This document shows positions 25,359 through 33,904 of a stretch of DNA of 64,000 nucleotides, in pieces; the first letter of the stretch is position 1; each line of letters starts with the position of its first letter. The notes below the pieces were generated by a model. It did not search any database and was not told the origin of the DNA. It worked only from the letters and a program-made list of their open reading frames with translations. Origin of the DNA: JAJKIV01 sp036741775 (lineage in GTDB: Bacteria; Gemmatimonadota; Gemmatimonadetes; Gemmatimonadales; Gemmatimonadaceae); NCBI GenBank assembly GCA_036741775.1, contig DAINRQ010000026.1, positions 1-64,000 of the forward strand, in the 5' to 3' direction. Made by a program: the position numbers and the translations under genes.

Positions 25359-26222
25359 ATGACCGCGACAGTCCTCGTTCCCCTCGACGGTTCCGACAAA
25401 GACGGGCGTGCGCTCCCCGTCGCGGTCAGTCTCGCCCACCTCACCGATGGCGCGGTACACCTGATTCGCGTGCTCGACGCGGACGTCCAGCACCCCTCGG
25501 CGGACGGAGGCGATCGGAGCGACTCCGACGCGTCGCAGCGGCTTGACGACGTGGCCAAGCGGGATCTCAGAGAAGCCGCCGAGCATCTCGCTCCGCTCGT
25601 AGCGCGGGCGGTCACCTGGGAAGTGATGTACGGCGGGGGTGTCGCGAGCGTACTCCTCGGCCGTGCCGAGGAGCTGAGCGCTGACCTCGTGGTGATGGCC
25701 ACGCGCGCCCCCGGGCCGGTGGGTCGCGCGATCAACGGGAGCGTTGCCGATCGCGTCGTGCGCGACAGCACGCGCCCGGTAGTCCTCGTTCCGCCGGGGG
25801 CGGATTTCCTTCGCGGGAAGCAGGTGCAGCTTCGACGCGCGCTCGTTCCGCTCGACGGATCGGCCGCCGCGCTCCAGGTGCTCGCGCACCTGTTGAACTT
25901 CGCCGGCGCGAGGGAGCTGGAGCTCGTGCTACTCGAAGTGGTCGCGCCGAGTCAAGACCACCTGCAGGCGCGAGAGGCGGAGCACCGGCTGGCCGTGGTG
26001 GCCGACCGCGTACGTGCTCGTGGCGCAGCGGCAGATGTTCGCGTCGTCGAAGCCGGCGACCCGGCAGGTGTGATCGTCGACGCCGTTCGCCAGGAGCTCG
26101 TGGACTTCATTGCGATAGCGACGCGCGGAACGAGCGGGCTCGAGCGACACGTCCTCGGGAGCGTTGCCACGGAGGTGGTCCGGAAGAGCGAGGTATCCGT
26201 CCTCCTCGTCACCCGTGCCTAA
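25359..26222 (+). CDS. universal stress protein, two UspA domains
   Basis: A 287-residue protein with two tandem Usp domains (about 1-145 and 155-287). The first begins TVLVPLDGSDKD, the second RALVPLDGSAAA, the standard first strand with ATP-contacting Asp. The second domain keeps the nucleotide loop in the form ATRGTSGLERHVLGS, with Ala in place of the first Gly; the first domain has ATRAPGPVGRAINGS, which is more divergent. It is likely a cytoplasmic sensor of energy or stress state. Its stop codon TAA lies inside a GCCTAACG motif. Divergent from the DUF998 operon. Confidence 0.93.
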   Translation: MTATVLVPLDGSDKDGRALPVAVSLAHLTDGAVHLIRVLDADVQHPSADGGDRSDSDASQRLDDVAKRDLREAAEHLAPLVARAVTWEVMYGGGVASVLLGRAEELSADLVVMATRAPGPVGRAINGSVADRVVRDSTRPVVLVPPGADFLRGKQVQLRRALVPLDGSAAALQVLAHLLNFAGARELELVLLEVVAPSQDHLQAREAEHRLAVVADRVRARGAAADVRVVEAGDPAGVIVDAVRQELVDFIAIATRGTSGLERHVLGSVATEVVRKSEVSVLLVTRA

Positions 26223-26332
26223 CGAACCCCGCGGAATGTCCACACGAGACACGTCTTTGTCTTATATAGTACGGTGTCGGGAGTTCTGCGGGCCCGACCA
26301 GCGCGTTCAAAACCGCAGCGGAGAGTGACACC

Positions 26333-26581
26333 ATGCAGGACAAGAGAGGCGACATGCGAACTCCCGAAGCCACCTCCTCCGACGCCGGATCGAGGCGCGT
26401 CGATCCCGGCGCGGCCGAGGTCGCGAGCACCAAGGGCAGAGCAGCCGCGCCGAGTCCGCCAGCGAACGCTCGCACGGCGTCGTTCGACGAGGTCGATGAC
26501 GCGTCGGACGACAGCTTCCCCGCCAGCGATGCTCCGTCGTGGACGGGGATGCGCGCCGGTTCACCGAGATCGGACGCGTGA
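26333..26581 (+). CDS. small acidic SFPASD-motif protein
   Basis: An 82-residue protein, mostly disordered in appearance (Pro, Ala, Ser, Asp), ending in DDASDDSFPASDAPSWTG. This ending recurs in small proteins of many bacteria, often beside stress genes, with no known function. The ATG at 26333 has GGAGAG upstream. An AT-rich patch (TTATATAGT near 26262-26270) may belong to its promoter. The gene is antisense to the spot where the truncated marC remnant breaks off. Confidence 0.65.
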   Translation: MQDKRGDMRTPEATSSDAGSRRVDPGAAEVASTKGRAAAPSPPANARTASFDEVDDASDDSFPASDAPSWTGMRAGSPRSDA

Positions 26582-26589
26582 TCGCAGCA

Positions 26590-26700
26590 CGATCGCTCGT
26601 CCGGGGTCACGTGTTCCGTGATGGCGAGGAATATGGGCAGCGCTCCCAACGGGTTCGAAATGGCGAGGATGGCGACGATGTCCTGTAGCAGGGTTGCCAT
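26590..26700 (-). pseudogene. truncated marC-family gene, N-terminal remnant
   Basis: The first 37 codons read MATLLQDIVAILAISNPLG, then ALPIFLAITEHVTPDERS, the first membrane helix of MarC/MarC-like proteins. After DERS the sequence turns into the antisense of the SFPASD gene and the other five helices are missing. It starts four bases after the lactate-dehydrogenase-like gene's stop, so it was once the last gene of that operon. Confidence 0.8.
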
Positions 26701-26704
26701 GGAC

Positions 26705-27388
26705 CTACGCGCCCCGGGCCTTGCCTTCGCCACCGTCCGACTCGATCGACCGCACCGCACGTCGCAACGTCGCAGCGCTTTCATCGAGCGCACGCGCTTC
26801 GTCTTCGGCGAGTGTGGGCATGAGGATCTCCGTCAGGCCATCGCGACCAAGTCGCGACGGGAGGGACAGCGTCACGCCGTACGTCTCGTGATAGGATCCG
26901 ATCGGCACCACCGAGCGCTCGTCACGTCCGATCATCTCCGCGATGCGCGCTACTGCCACCCCGATGCCGAGCTGGCTCGCGCCGGTGCCTTCGATGATGC
27001 TGATGTTGGCGTAGCGCACCTCATGCTCCACCTCGCGACGAAATGCGTCAGATTGCGCGAACGTAGTGCCGGCCACGCGCGCCGTCGACCAGAGGTACAC
27101 CTGCGAAGTGCCGTGCTCGCCGATCACCTGCGCCTCGACGGACTTCGGATCGACGCCGAGCTTCTGCCCGAGGTGAAAGCGGAAGCGCAGCGAATCCAGG
27201 AACGTTCCGCTGCTCAGCACGTGGTCGTGCCCGGCTATCTGGCGTGAGAGGTCGGCATCGGCGACGACACCCCGAGCGCGCTCATGACTGCGGTTCACGA
27301 GAACGATCTGGCGTGCTGATCCTCGCAGCGCCATCGCGAACATGCATGCCGTGCCGACCGCGCCCGCGCCGACGATTCCGACCTTCAT
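26705..27388 (-). CDS. lactate/malate dehydrogenase-like protein with a large internal deletion
   Basis: 227 residues, against about 310-320 for the family. The N-terminus is the NAD-binding start (MKVGIVGAGAVGTACMFA, then IVLVNRSHERARGVVADA). It jumps in frame at residue 46 to LSRQIAGHDHVLSSGTFLDSL, which in full-length homologues lies about 90 residues further on. The second half is complete: IGEHGTSQVYLWS carries the catalytic His, then a normal C-terminal domain. The missing part includes the rest of the Rossmann fold and the mobile substrate loop, so activity is doubtful, yet the reading frame is open. The start overlaps the oxidoreductase stop by four bases. Confidence 0.8.
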   Translation of the reverse strand: MKVGIVGAGAVGTACMFAMALRGSARQIVLVNRSHERARGVVADADLSRQIAGHDHVLSSGTFLDSLRFRFHLGQKLGVDPKSVEAQVIGEHGTSQVYLWSTARVAGTTFAQSDAFRREVEHEVRYANISIIEGTGASQLGIGVAVARIAEMIGRDERSVVPIGSYHETYGVTLSLPSRLGRDGLTEILMPTLAEDEARALDESAATLRRAVRSIESDGGEGKARGA

Positions 27389-28800
27389 TGGCGATCGTTC
27401 CTCACCGTTGTCAGGAGCACCGTGAGTCCCTCAGCGGCGGTCGGGTGCGTGAACAGCGCATCCCGCAGCGCCGTGAACGGAAGGTCACCAAGCATGGCGG
27501 TCTGCACCGTCGCAATCAGCTCGCTCGCTTCGGCGCCGAAGACCGTGAACCCGAGAATGCGGTCGCTCCCTTCGTCGATGAGCATCTTCATGAACCCCCG
27601 CGGCTCGGACGTGGTCCGCGTCCGCAGCACCGAGGCCATGGGCATCTCGGCGGTTCGGTACGCGACCTGTCGGGCCTTCGCTTCCGTTTCGCTCAACCCG
27701 ACCCGCCCTATCGGCGGGTCGGTGAACATACAGAACGGTACGAGTCTGTCGCGAGTCGTCCGGTTGCCGCCGCGCAGGTTGTCTCGAACGATTCTGAAGT
27801 CGTCGTATGCGACGTGCGTGAACTGTGGACTACCGGCGCAGTCGCCCATGGCCCATACGTGTGGCGCAGTCGTTTCGAGACGCTCGTTGACTTTGACGTA
27901 GCCGCGCGCGTCCAGCTCGACGCCCGCGAGGTCGGCCCGCAGGTCTTGCGTGTTAGGCGTCCGGCCGGCTGCGACCAGGAGATGCGTACCTTCAGTCATT
28001 TGATCGCCGTTCGCGCCGGTCGAGCGCACGCGGATGCCTTGCCCCGATCGTCCGCTGACGTGCCGGGCGTCCGCATTCAGCAGGACATGAATCCCTTCGT
28101 CTCGAAACAGCTCGAGGAGTGCCGCGCCGACGTCGGGATCCTCCCGGCCGAGGAGTTGCGGTCCTCGCTCGATCACCGTCACCCCGGAGCCGAACCGCCG
28201 CATCGCTTGCGCGAGCTCGAGACCGACATAGCCGCCACCGAGCACGACAAGATGCTCCGGCACTCGCTCGAGCTCGAGCACCTCGATGTGCGTCATGGGC
28301 GCTGCATCCATCAAGCCGGGTACGTCGGGCAGGGCCGCGCGCGTACCCACGTTCAGGAATACGCGCTCGCCAGCAATCACCCGTGTATCGTCGCCCTCGC
28401 GATGAACCTCGACGGCTCTGGGAGCGACAAAGCGGGCGTGGCCCATGATGAGTTCTGCGCCCGCGGCTTCGTACCGACCGACGTGCACGCCGATCAGATC
28501 GTCGACCATCCTGCGTTTGCGTTGCTGGACAGCCTTCATGTCCGTGCTGATCGATCCGGTGTCCAATCCGAATGCCGACCCGCGTGCCGCCAGTGATTTC
28601 ACCTTGGCGCTGTGAATCATGTTCTTACTCGGGAGGCATGCGATGTTCGGGCAGGAGCCTCCGATGAACCTCCGCTCGATCACCGCCGTACGATGGCCAG
28701 CCGCCGCCATCGTCCACGCGAGATACTTGCCGGCTTCCCCGCTTCCGAGGACGAGAACGTCGTAGCTGTCGGTATCAGGCACTTGGTACCCTCGCGACAT
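27385..28800 (-). CDS. mercuric reductase/dihydrolipoamide dehydrogenase-like flavoprotein
   Basis: A 471-residue FAD-dependent pyridine nucleotide-disulfide oxidoreductase. The FAD motif VLGSGEAGKYLAW is at 17-29, the redox-active pair Cys50 and Cys55 in GGSCPNIACLPSKN, the NAD(P)H motif VVLGGGYVGLELAQ near 185, the second FAD motif VWAMGDCAG near 325, and the C-terminal dimer motif FTHPTAAEGL. No heavy-metal domain or terminal Cys pair is present, so it is not a classical mercuric reductase; the substrate is unknown. The start at 28800 precedes the FAD motif by 13 residues; the much longer open frame upstream is spurious. Followed by the LDH-like gene, overlapping by four bases. Confidence 0.92.
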   Translation of the reverse strand: MSRGYQVPDTDSYDVLVLGSGEAGKYLAWTMAAAGHRTAVIERRFIGGSCPNIACLPSKNMIHSAKVKSLAARGSAFGLDTGSISTDMKAVQQRKRRMVDDLIGVHVGRYEAAGAELIMGHARFVAPRAVEVHREGDDTRVIAGERVFLNVGTRAALPDVPGLMDAAPMTHIEVLELERVPEHLVVLGGGYVGLELAQAMRRFGSGVTVIERGPQLLGREDPDVGAALLELFRDEGIHVLLNADARHVSGRSGQGIRVRSTGANGDQMTEGTHLLVAAGRTPNTQDLRADLAGVELDARGYVKVNERLETTAPHVWAMGDCAGSPQFTHVAYDDFRIVRDNLRGGNRTTRDRLVPFCMFTDPPIGRVGLSETEAKARQVAYRTAEMPMASVLRTRTTSEPRGFMKMLIDEGSDRILGFTVFGAEASELIATVQTAMLGDLPFTALRDALFTHPTAAEGLTVLLTTVRNDRQ

Positions 28801-28817
28801 GCCGTGTAACCTCACGC

Positions 28818-29237
28818 CTAACGCCGCACGGTAGACGCGACTTCGGGATGGCCCTCGAGGCTCGGCCCTGCCTGATGCGTTACGACGCGGACCGGCATCG
28901 CCGCGAGGCGGTCGAACAGGCGCGCGTCGGCGCGGATGGGCCACCAGTCGTAGAGGAAGATCTCGAGCGGCCGCCACATGGCGACCCAGCCACCGATCAG
29001 CAGGCTTTCGCGTAACACCTCGCCGGTGCCGCCGCCCACCCAGCGTGCAACGAACTGGGCCGCGGTGGCGAACGCGGTCAAGGCGGCGAGGCCGATCACG
29101 AGGCTGATACGGCCGGTGTGAAACAGGCGGGTCAACCGCCGCCGCGCCGCCGTTGCTCGCTGCGCGAAGTAGCGGTGGATCGCCTGGCGCACCAGCGTTT
29201 CCTCGCTCAGTGAACCTGACGGACGGTCGAGGTGCAC
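28818..29237 (-). CDS. unknown membrane protein with two helices
   Basis: A 139-residue protein with two transmembrane segments (ISLVIGLAALTAFATAAQFV near 45-65, and ESLLIGGWVAMWRPLEIFLY near 78-97), both flanked by charged residues. I recall homologous stretches ending WRPLEIFLYDWWPI in uncharacterised proteins, but no function. The stop TAG lies inside a CGTTAGGC motif. It lies between the quinone-oxidoreductase-like gene (9-base gap) and the flavoprotein gene (17-base gap), so all three are probably co-transcribed. Confidence 0.75.
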   Translation of the reverse strand: MHLDRPSGSLSEETLVRQAIHRYFAQRATAARRRLTRLFHTGRISLVIGLAALTAFATAAQFVARWVGGGTGEVLRESLLIGGWVAMWRPLEIFLYDWWPIRADARLFDRLAAMPVRVVTHQAGPSLEGHPEVASTVRR

Positions 29238-29246
29238 GGAGCCGCG

Positions 29247-30260
29247 TTAGGCTGGTAGCGTGGGCAGGGCTGGCCGACCGGTCGCGTTCGCGTCCGGTAC
29301 CAGCACGACCTTCGCTGGCGTGCCGCCGGCGACCGTGGCATACGCCTCGGCGGCGGCCGAGAGCGGGTAGCACTCCAGCGTCGGGTGCGGCGCAAGTACC
29401 CCGCGCTCGAACAGAGGCGTGAGCTCACCGAGGATGCGCGCGCCGTCGGTGGCGTCGAGCACGCCCGTGTTCACGCCGGCGAGTCCGAGCCTGCGCCGGT
29501 AGAGGTCAAAGAGGTCGAGTGGAACCTCCCGCCCTGCGGCGGCGGAGTAGACGACCATGCGCCCACCGTCCGTCAATGCGTCGAGCAGCGACTGGAAGAT
29601 CACCCCGCCCACGCCGTTCAGTGCGAGATCGGCGCCCCGGCCACTGGTCACTGCCCGAGTGAGCTCGACGACGTCGCCGCGGTCGGAGGTCGCGACCGCA
29701 GCCACGTCCGTCGGATCGATGCGCTGCTCCTCCGCGTCGTCTCGCACGAGCGCCACGACGTGGGCTCCGAGCGCGGTGGCGATCTCGATGGCGGCGCTCC
29801 CGACGGCGCCCGCCGCGCCCGAGACGATGACCCACTCGCCCTCCGTGACGCGCCCTGCGTCGACGAGCGCCGACCACGCGGTCGTGAACGGCACCCCGAC
29901 CGCGGCGGCCTCCTCGACCGAGAGAATTTCGGCACGACGGGCCACTCCGTTCACCGGCAGCACGATCTGCTCGGCGTGCGTGCCGTCGCGCTTGATACCA
30001 AGGTCGCCGCCAGTGCCCCACACGTCGACGCCGAGCCACTCCGGCGGTCCCTCGATCACACGGCCGGCGAAGTCACGCCCCAGGATGCGCGGCAACGGCG
30101 CGTAGGCGAAGCGTCCCTCTGCGCTCCCCACGTCACTCGGATTCACAGCCGCCGCGTGGATCTCCACGCGGACGTGTCCCGGTGGCAGGGCCGGGGCGGG
30201 CACATCGCGCACGGCGAGGCCGGTGGGTGGCCCATGAACGTCGATCCACAAAGCTTTCAC
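29247..30260 (-). CDS. quinone-oxidoreductase-like MDR family protein
   Basis: A 337-residue NADPH-dependent medium-chain reductase/dehydrogenase of the zinc-free type. N-terminal GroES-like domain with HAAAVNPSDVG near 35; the nucleotide fold begins with VSGAAGAVGSAAIEIA near 148. There are no catalytic or structural zinc cysteines. The C-terminal part (HPTLECYPLSAAAEAYATV) is typical of the family. It probably reduces quinones or enones. It heads a leftward operon with a membrane protein, a flavoprotein and the LDH-like gene, giving a small redox cluster next to universal stress genes. Its stop TAA is inside GCCTAACG. Confidence 0.9.
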   Translation of the reverse strand: MKALWIDVHGPPTGLAVRDVPAPALPPGHVRVEIHAAAVNPSDVGSAEGRFAYAPLPRILGRDFAGRVIEGPPEWLGVDVWGTGGDLGIKRDGTHAEQIVLPVNGVARRAEILSVEEAAAVGVPFTTAWSALVDAGRVTEGEWVIVSGAAGAVGSAAIEIATALGAHVVALVRDDAEEQRIDPTDVAAVATSDRGDVVELTRAVTSGRGADLALNGVGGVIFQSLLDALTDGGRMVVYSAAAGREVPLDLFDLYRRRLGLAGVNTGVLDATDGARILGELTPLFERGVLAPHPTLECYPLSAAAEAYATVAGGTPAKVVLVPDANATGRPALPTLPA

Positions 30261-30385
30261 GCGAACCTCCTCCCGGCCAGAGTCGAGCGCTCGGCCGTAG
30301 CGGCGCCTTCGAGTCGGCCCCCGATGTCGCGAGTCCTCCTGCTACTCATGCATCTGTCGCGCCCGGCTCGCAGAACTCAACTCGG

Positions 30386-30637
30386 ATGCCGCCACGACCG
30401 TCGTCGCTGCTCGCCAAGCTCGTCTTCGTCGGCATCGCGATCATCCTGGGTGTCGCACTCATCGTGGCGGCGCCGTCTACCGTGATTGTGCCACTGGCGA
30501 TGGCGCTCGGCTTCGGCCTCGTCAGCAGTGCCCTCTTCGTCGCTGGTGACCGATGGCTCACGCTGCACCGTCGTCGCGCAGAGCACCGTGCCCCGCAGCA
30601 GCGAAGCGAGCCGCTTGGTCTCGCCCCCGCTTCGTGA
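30386..30637 (+). CDS. small two-helix membrane protein
   Basis: 83 residues with two adjacent transmembrane helices: LAKLVFVGIAIILGVALIV and VIVPLAMALGFGLVSSALFV, then a basic tail. It is clearly similar to the protein at 53983-54339 (AKVVFVGMAVFTTMTLIV, MLPILVALIGGLGASVL), sharing the AK.VFVG start, the A-P-[AS]-T-V turn and helix spacing. Function unknown. No strong Shine-Dalgarno is visible, so the start is tentative. Confidence 0.65.
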   Translation: MPPRPSSLLAKLVFVGIAIILGVALIVAAPSTVIVPLAMALGFGLVSSALFVAGDRWLTLHRRRAEHRAPQQRSEPLGLAPAS

Positions 30638-30947
30638 GAAGAGCGCGCCGAGGTCCCGAGCTCATGGGGCGGAGCGAGCAACGCGACGCCCGCGCCACAT
30701 ACCGGCGCCGGCCGCGTGAATGGCACAAGGCTGGCGTGTCGACACGTTCGACCGCCTGCTCCCGGACCGCCTCGAGTAACCCGGCGAGATCGCGTTGGAG
30801 CCAGGTCGCGTGGACTTCACCGTCGTGCCGCCGACAAGCGCGATTGGATCGCCTTGGCGGTGCCGCTTGACGCGAACCTACCGACCATCAGTGGTTACCA
30901 TGGGCGGTCGCGCCGGCTCGGCGAGACCCACGCCGAGGGAGGGCGAT
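30638..30947. other. gene-free stretch before the baeRF-type gene
   Basis: An open frame runs in phase with the next gene from 30795, but the family start and the ribosome binding site lie at 30948, so I treat this as leader. Nothing else is recognised. Confidence 0.5.
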
Positions 30948-32039
30948 ATGTTCACGCTGTTGGATGTACAAGCGCTCATGCGCGACCTCGCCGCGACGAA
31001 GGTGCTCTCGGTCTATGTCGAGACCCGAGCCACCGATCCGGCGATGCGCGACGCCTGGCGCAGCGCGCTTTCCACCGCGCTCCGCGACCTCGCCACGAGC
31101 CTCCCCGAGCACGAGCATCCTGAGTTCGAGCGAGCCAGGGCGGCCCTGGAAGACTTGGTGCCTCGGCGCGATAGCGTCCCGGGTGGCGAGGGGTGGGTGG
31201 CGTTTGTCACAGCCACCGGAGCGCGGCACGCGGCCGATGTACCGACGCCGTCCCCGACGCTCGTAGCGTGGCGCGAGGGACCGGTCATCGCGCCCTACAT
31301 GCGCATGCTCAAGGAGCATCGTCCCGTCATCGTCGCGCTGGTCGATTCTCGCTCCGCGCGGCTCTACCGCTACGCGTGGGGAATGCTGGAAGAGCTTCCC
31401 GAGATGGCGCTCTCGGGCGACGAGCATCCCGCCCCTGGCACCGTGCGCGGCCCGGGGCGCCGCGGCAAGGCGTTCCCCGCGCCACGGTCTGCTACGGGCA
31501 CCGAGCGGGCGAGCCGTCGGAAGGAAGCCGCCTTCGAGAGCCTCGCCGCGGAGCTCGCCGCTCGTCTGACGGGGCTGGCCGGCGAGGATGGGTGGATCCT
31601 CATCGGCGGGACGCGAGAGTGGGCCCGGCTCGCCGGCGAGGCGTTGCCGACTCACCTCACGGCTCGCGCCACAGTTTCGACTGCGCTCGACCAGGACGCG
31701 ACGGCGGTCGAGATCACGGAGGCGGCGCAGCACGCGGCCACGGCGCTGCGCGCTGCACATGGGCAGGAGCTCCTGAACTCCCTCCTCGAGAACGCCGGCA
31801 CGCCCGGTCGCGCCGCGACTGGCGTGCCGGCTGTCCAGCGTGCGTTGCGAGGGCGAGCGGTCGATCTGCTGGTGTTGTCGCCGACATTCGTGCGTGGCGA
31901 AGCGGATGAGGCCGAGGACGCCGTGCGTTCAGCGCTGCTGCATGGCGCGGAGGTGGAGGTGCTTTCGGGCGATGCGGCCGAGCGGCTGGATCAGACGGCG
32001 AATGGCGTCGGGGCGCGGCTTCGCTTCGCGATGGGGTGA
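30948..32039 (+). CDS. baeRF-type (bacterial eRF1-like) protein
   Basis: A 363-residue protein resembling the bacterial archaeo-eukaryotic release factor families. N-terminus MFTLLDVQALMRDLA followed by KVLSVYVETRATDP; the middle domain has HRPVIVALVDSRSARLYRYAWGM, the typical strand with RSARLY; the C-terminal domain ends LLVLSPTFVRGEADEAED and AEVEVLSGDAAERL, an L7Ae/pelota-like fold expectation. Family members are thought to bind ribosomes under stress. GAGGGAGGG lies just before the ATG at 30948. It is beside universal stress, CBS and hibernation-factor genes, which fits a ribosome-linked stress role. Confidence 0.85.
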   Translation: MFTLLDVQALMRDLAATKVLSVYVETRATDPAMRDAWRSALSTALRDLATSLPEHEHPEFERARAALEDLVPRRDSVPGGEGWVAFVTATGARHAADVPTPSPTLVAWREGPVIAPYMRMLKEHRPVIVALVDSRSARLYRYAWGMLEELPEMALSGDEHPAPGTVRGPGRRGKAFPAPRSATGTERASRRKEAAFESLAAELAARLTGLAGEDGWILIGGTREWARLAGEALPTHLTARATVSTALDQDATAVEITEAAQHAATALRAAHGQELLNSLLENAGTPGRAATGVPAVQRALRGRAVDLLVLSPTFVRGEADEAEDAVRSALLHGAEVEVLSGDAAERLDQTANGVGARLRFAMG

Positions 32040-32064
32040 CGAAGTAGCGGCGGCTCTCAGTTCA

Positions 32065-32976
32065 TCACCCGTGCGCGTCGGCAGGCGGCGCGATCAGGAC
32101 AGGGCAACGCGCGCCGCGCAGGAGGCTCGTCGAGACGCTACCGGTGAGATGCCACTCGATCCACGGCGCCGTCTGCGATCCGGCGGCAATGAGCTCGAAG
32201 GCACCGCGGGCGGCGATCTCCAGGAGATGCGTGGACGGGTCGCCGCGCACGAACACCGTCTCGACATCCACCTCGCCCGGGATGCGTAGCTCACCGGCGA
32301 GTTGCTCGAACAGCCCGGCGACGCCACGGTCGTAGATCTGCTCCCACCCCTCCTTCCCCATCTCGCGGAAGTTCACATCCGGCGCGACGTGCGCGAGCGT
32401 GACGGTGCCGCCGCCGTCGAGCGCGAGGACGGCGGCGCGGGCCGCGCGTGCGCTCGCCTCGCTAAAGTCCATCGCCACCAGCGCGCTCCGCGGGAGCAGT
32501 GCGACGTCAGGCGGGATGACGACGACGGGCACGTCTGCCGTCCGGGTCACTTGAAGCGCGGCGTCCTCTGTCGCGGGGCGGCGGGGCGCGCCGTGCGCGT
32601 CGATGCCGAGGAGAATCAACTCCGCCCGGCGCTCGCGCGCGATGCGCGCAATGACAGGCGCAGGGCTACCGCTCTCCGCGCTGACGCTGAAGTGCGCCGT
32701 CCGCCCTATGGTTTCATGCAGCCGCTGCCGAACAGCGGTGAGCTGTTGCTGCCGCCGGAGCTCCTCCCACGCGTCCCGGTCACCCGGAGCGAAGAGCGAG
32801 GTGGGGAGCGCCAGCGGCCGGACGACGGTGACCAAGTGCGCGTTGACGCGGTCGCGGCGCGCGAGCAGTTGCGCCACGTGCAGCGCACCGTCGATGGGAC
32901 TGGCATCCTCTGCGGCGACGAGGATCGGGCCGATGAGGGCGCGGCGAGTGTTCGTACCAGCACTCGCGGTACTCAC
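32065..32976 (-). CDS. universal stress protein, two UspA domains
   Basis: A 303-residue tandem Usp protein. The first domain (about 14-155) starts PILVAAEDASPIDGAL; the second (about 160-300) starts SALVAMDFSEASARAARAA, the usual Asp-containing first strand. The nucleotide loop of domain two is GSQTAPWIEWHLTGSVSTSLL, with GS kept but the first glycines altered; domain one has none recognisable, so ATP binding is uncertain. It is the third gene of a leftward group with the HPF-like and CBS-domain genes. Confidence 0.9.
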   Translation of the reverse strand: MSTASAGTNTRRALIGPILVAAEDASPIDGALHVAQLLARRDRVNAHLVTVVRPLALPTSLFAPGDRDAWEELRRQQQLTAVRQRLHETIGRTAHFSVSAESGSPAPVIARIARERRAELILLGIDAHGAPRRPATEDAALQVTRTADVPVVVIPPDVALLPRSALVAMDFSEASARAARAAVLALDGGGTVTLAHVAPDVNFREMGKEGWEQIYDRGVAGLFEQLAGELRIPGEVDVETVFVRGDPSTHLLEIAARGAFELIAAGSQTAPWIEWHLTGSVSTSLLRGARCPVLIAPPADAHG

Positions 32977-33009
32977 GGGCGCCGGCGCCGGTCGCCGTGG
33001 TGCTCGGCG

Positions 33010-33405
33010 TCAGATGCGCCCGGTGCCGACGGCGTGCGCAATGTCGGTCTGAGTAATGACGCCGACCAGCTTGCCCTGGTCCTCCACGAACAGGCGTCGG
33101 ACGTCAGCATAGAGCATGTGCCTGGCGGCCTCGCGCACGTCCGCATCCGGCTGGATGACGTACGGGTCCGGCGTCATGAGGTCGCGCACCATCGTGTGCT
33201 CGAACAGTGTGGCTCGGGCCCTCGCATCCTCCGGCTCCGCGCTGGCCTGCAGCACGTCGGTGGCCGAGACCACTCCGATCACGCGTCCCGATGGGGTCAC
33301 GACCGGCAGACCGGAGACGCGCGAGTCCGCCATCGCCTGGACGAGCTCGGGAGCGTCGGGGGAGATTGTCCTTACGTCCTTCTGCATCAGGTCCGCTACT
33401 CGCAT
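33010..33405 (-). CDS. CBS-domain pair protein
   Basis: A 131-residue protein made only of two CBS domains: residues about 7-60 (VADLMQKDVRTISPDAP, GLPVVTPSGRVIGVVSATDV) and 74-127 (VRDLMTPDPYVIQPDAD, RLFVEDQGKLVGVITQTDI). Stand-alone CBS pairs bind AMP, ATP or NAD-type ligands and sense energy charge. It is followed on the same strand by the universal stress protein and preceded by the HPF-like gene. Confidence 0.94.
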   Translation of the reverse strand: MRVADLMQKDVRTISPDAPELVQAMADSRVSGLPVVTPSGRVIGVVSATDVLQASAEPEDARARATLFEHTMVRDLMTPDPYVIQPDADVREAARHMLYADVRRLFVEDQGKLVGVITQTDIAHAVGTGRI

Positions 33406-33451
33406 TGCAGACTCCTTGGGGATTGGATCGAAACCGCGACGCCTCTCGAGC

Positions 33452-33904
33452 TCAGTCGCGGCGGCTCCGGCTCGCGGCGGCCGACTTGATCGGGCGGGAG
33501 CGCCTGCGCTGCAGAGTGCGCCGTACCGTTCGTTCCACGCTGGCGAGGGTGCGACTGAACGCGGGCTGAAGGAGTTCGGCCTGATGCTCGGCCACTACGC
33601 TCGGGAGCTTGCTCAGGACGACCTTGATGCGGCACTGGATGTCGACGCCGCCGCGCGGGCCGTTGACGTCGCGCACCCGAACGGTGACGCGTTCGATGGA
33701 GCGCGCGTACTTCCCGAGCTTCTCGCCGAGCTTTCGCCGGATGTGCTCACGCTCGTCGTCGTCGAGCCTGACGCCGGATACCCGGATGTTCGCGGGTGTC
33801 TCCGGCGCGGGCGTCCGACCGGCGATTCGCTTGGCCGACCTGGGTACCCGATCCGCGAGTGGTGCTCGCTTTCCAGCGTTTGGCGTGCGGGCGCGTACGG
33901 CCAT
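33452..33904 (-). CDS. HPF/RaiA-like ribosome-associated protein
   Basis: A 150-residue protein whose middle (about 40-125) matches the sigma-54 modulation/ribosome hibernation fold: IRVSGVRLDDDEREHIRRKL, then VTVRVRDVNGPRGGVDIQCRIKV and a helix ERTVRRTL. Both termini are basic (RTLQRRRSRPIKSAAA), as expected for ribosome or RNA binding. Compared with standard HPF the N-terminal extension of 38 residues is extra and the start is not firm. It precedes the CBS and universal stress genes, so a dormancy role is a fair inference. Confidence 0.82.
   Translation of the reverse strand: MAVRARTPNAGKRAPLADRVPRSAKRIAGRTPAPETPANIRVSGVRLDDDEREHIRRKLGEKLGKYARSIERVTVRVRDVNGPRGGVDIQCRIKVVLSKLPSVVAEHQAELLQPAFSRTLASVERTVRRTLQRRRSRPIKSAAASRSRRD

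Noticed and set aside
25131..25889. N-terminal extension of the DUF998 protein to 484 residues
   Set aside because: The extension is antisense to the universal stress protein gene, is Arg-rich and unconserved; GGAGGG at 25130 marks the true start.
26255..26275. Strong promoter before the SFPASD gene
   Set aside because: TTATATAGT is AT-rich but no -35 hexamer lies at a fitting distance.
28801..29373. N-terminal extension of the flavoprotein to 662 residues
   Set aside because: It overlaps the membrane protein gene in another frame, and the FAD motif starts right after the Met at 28800.
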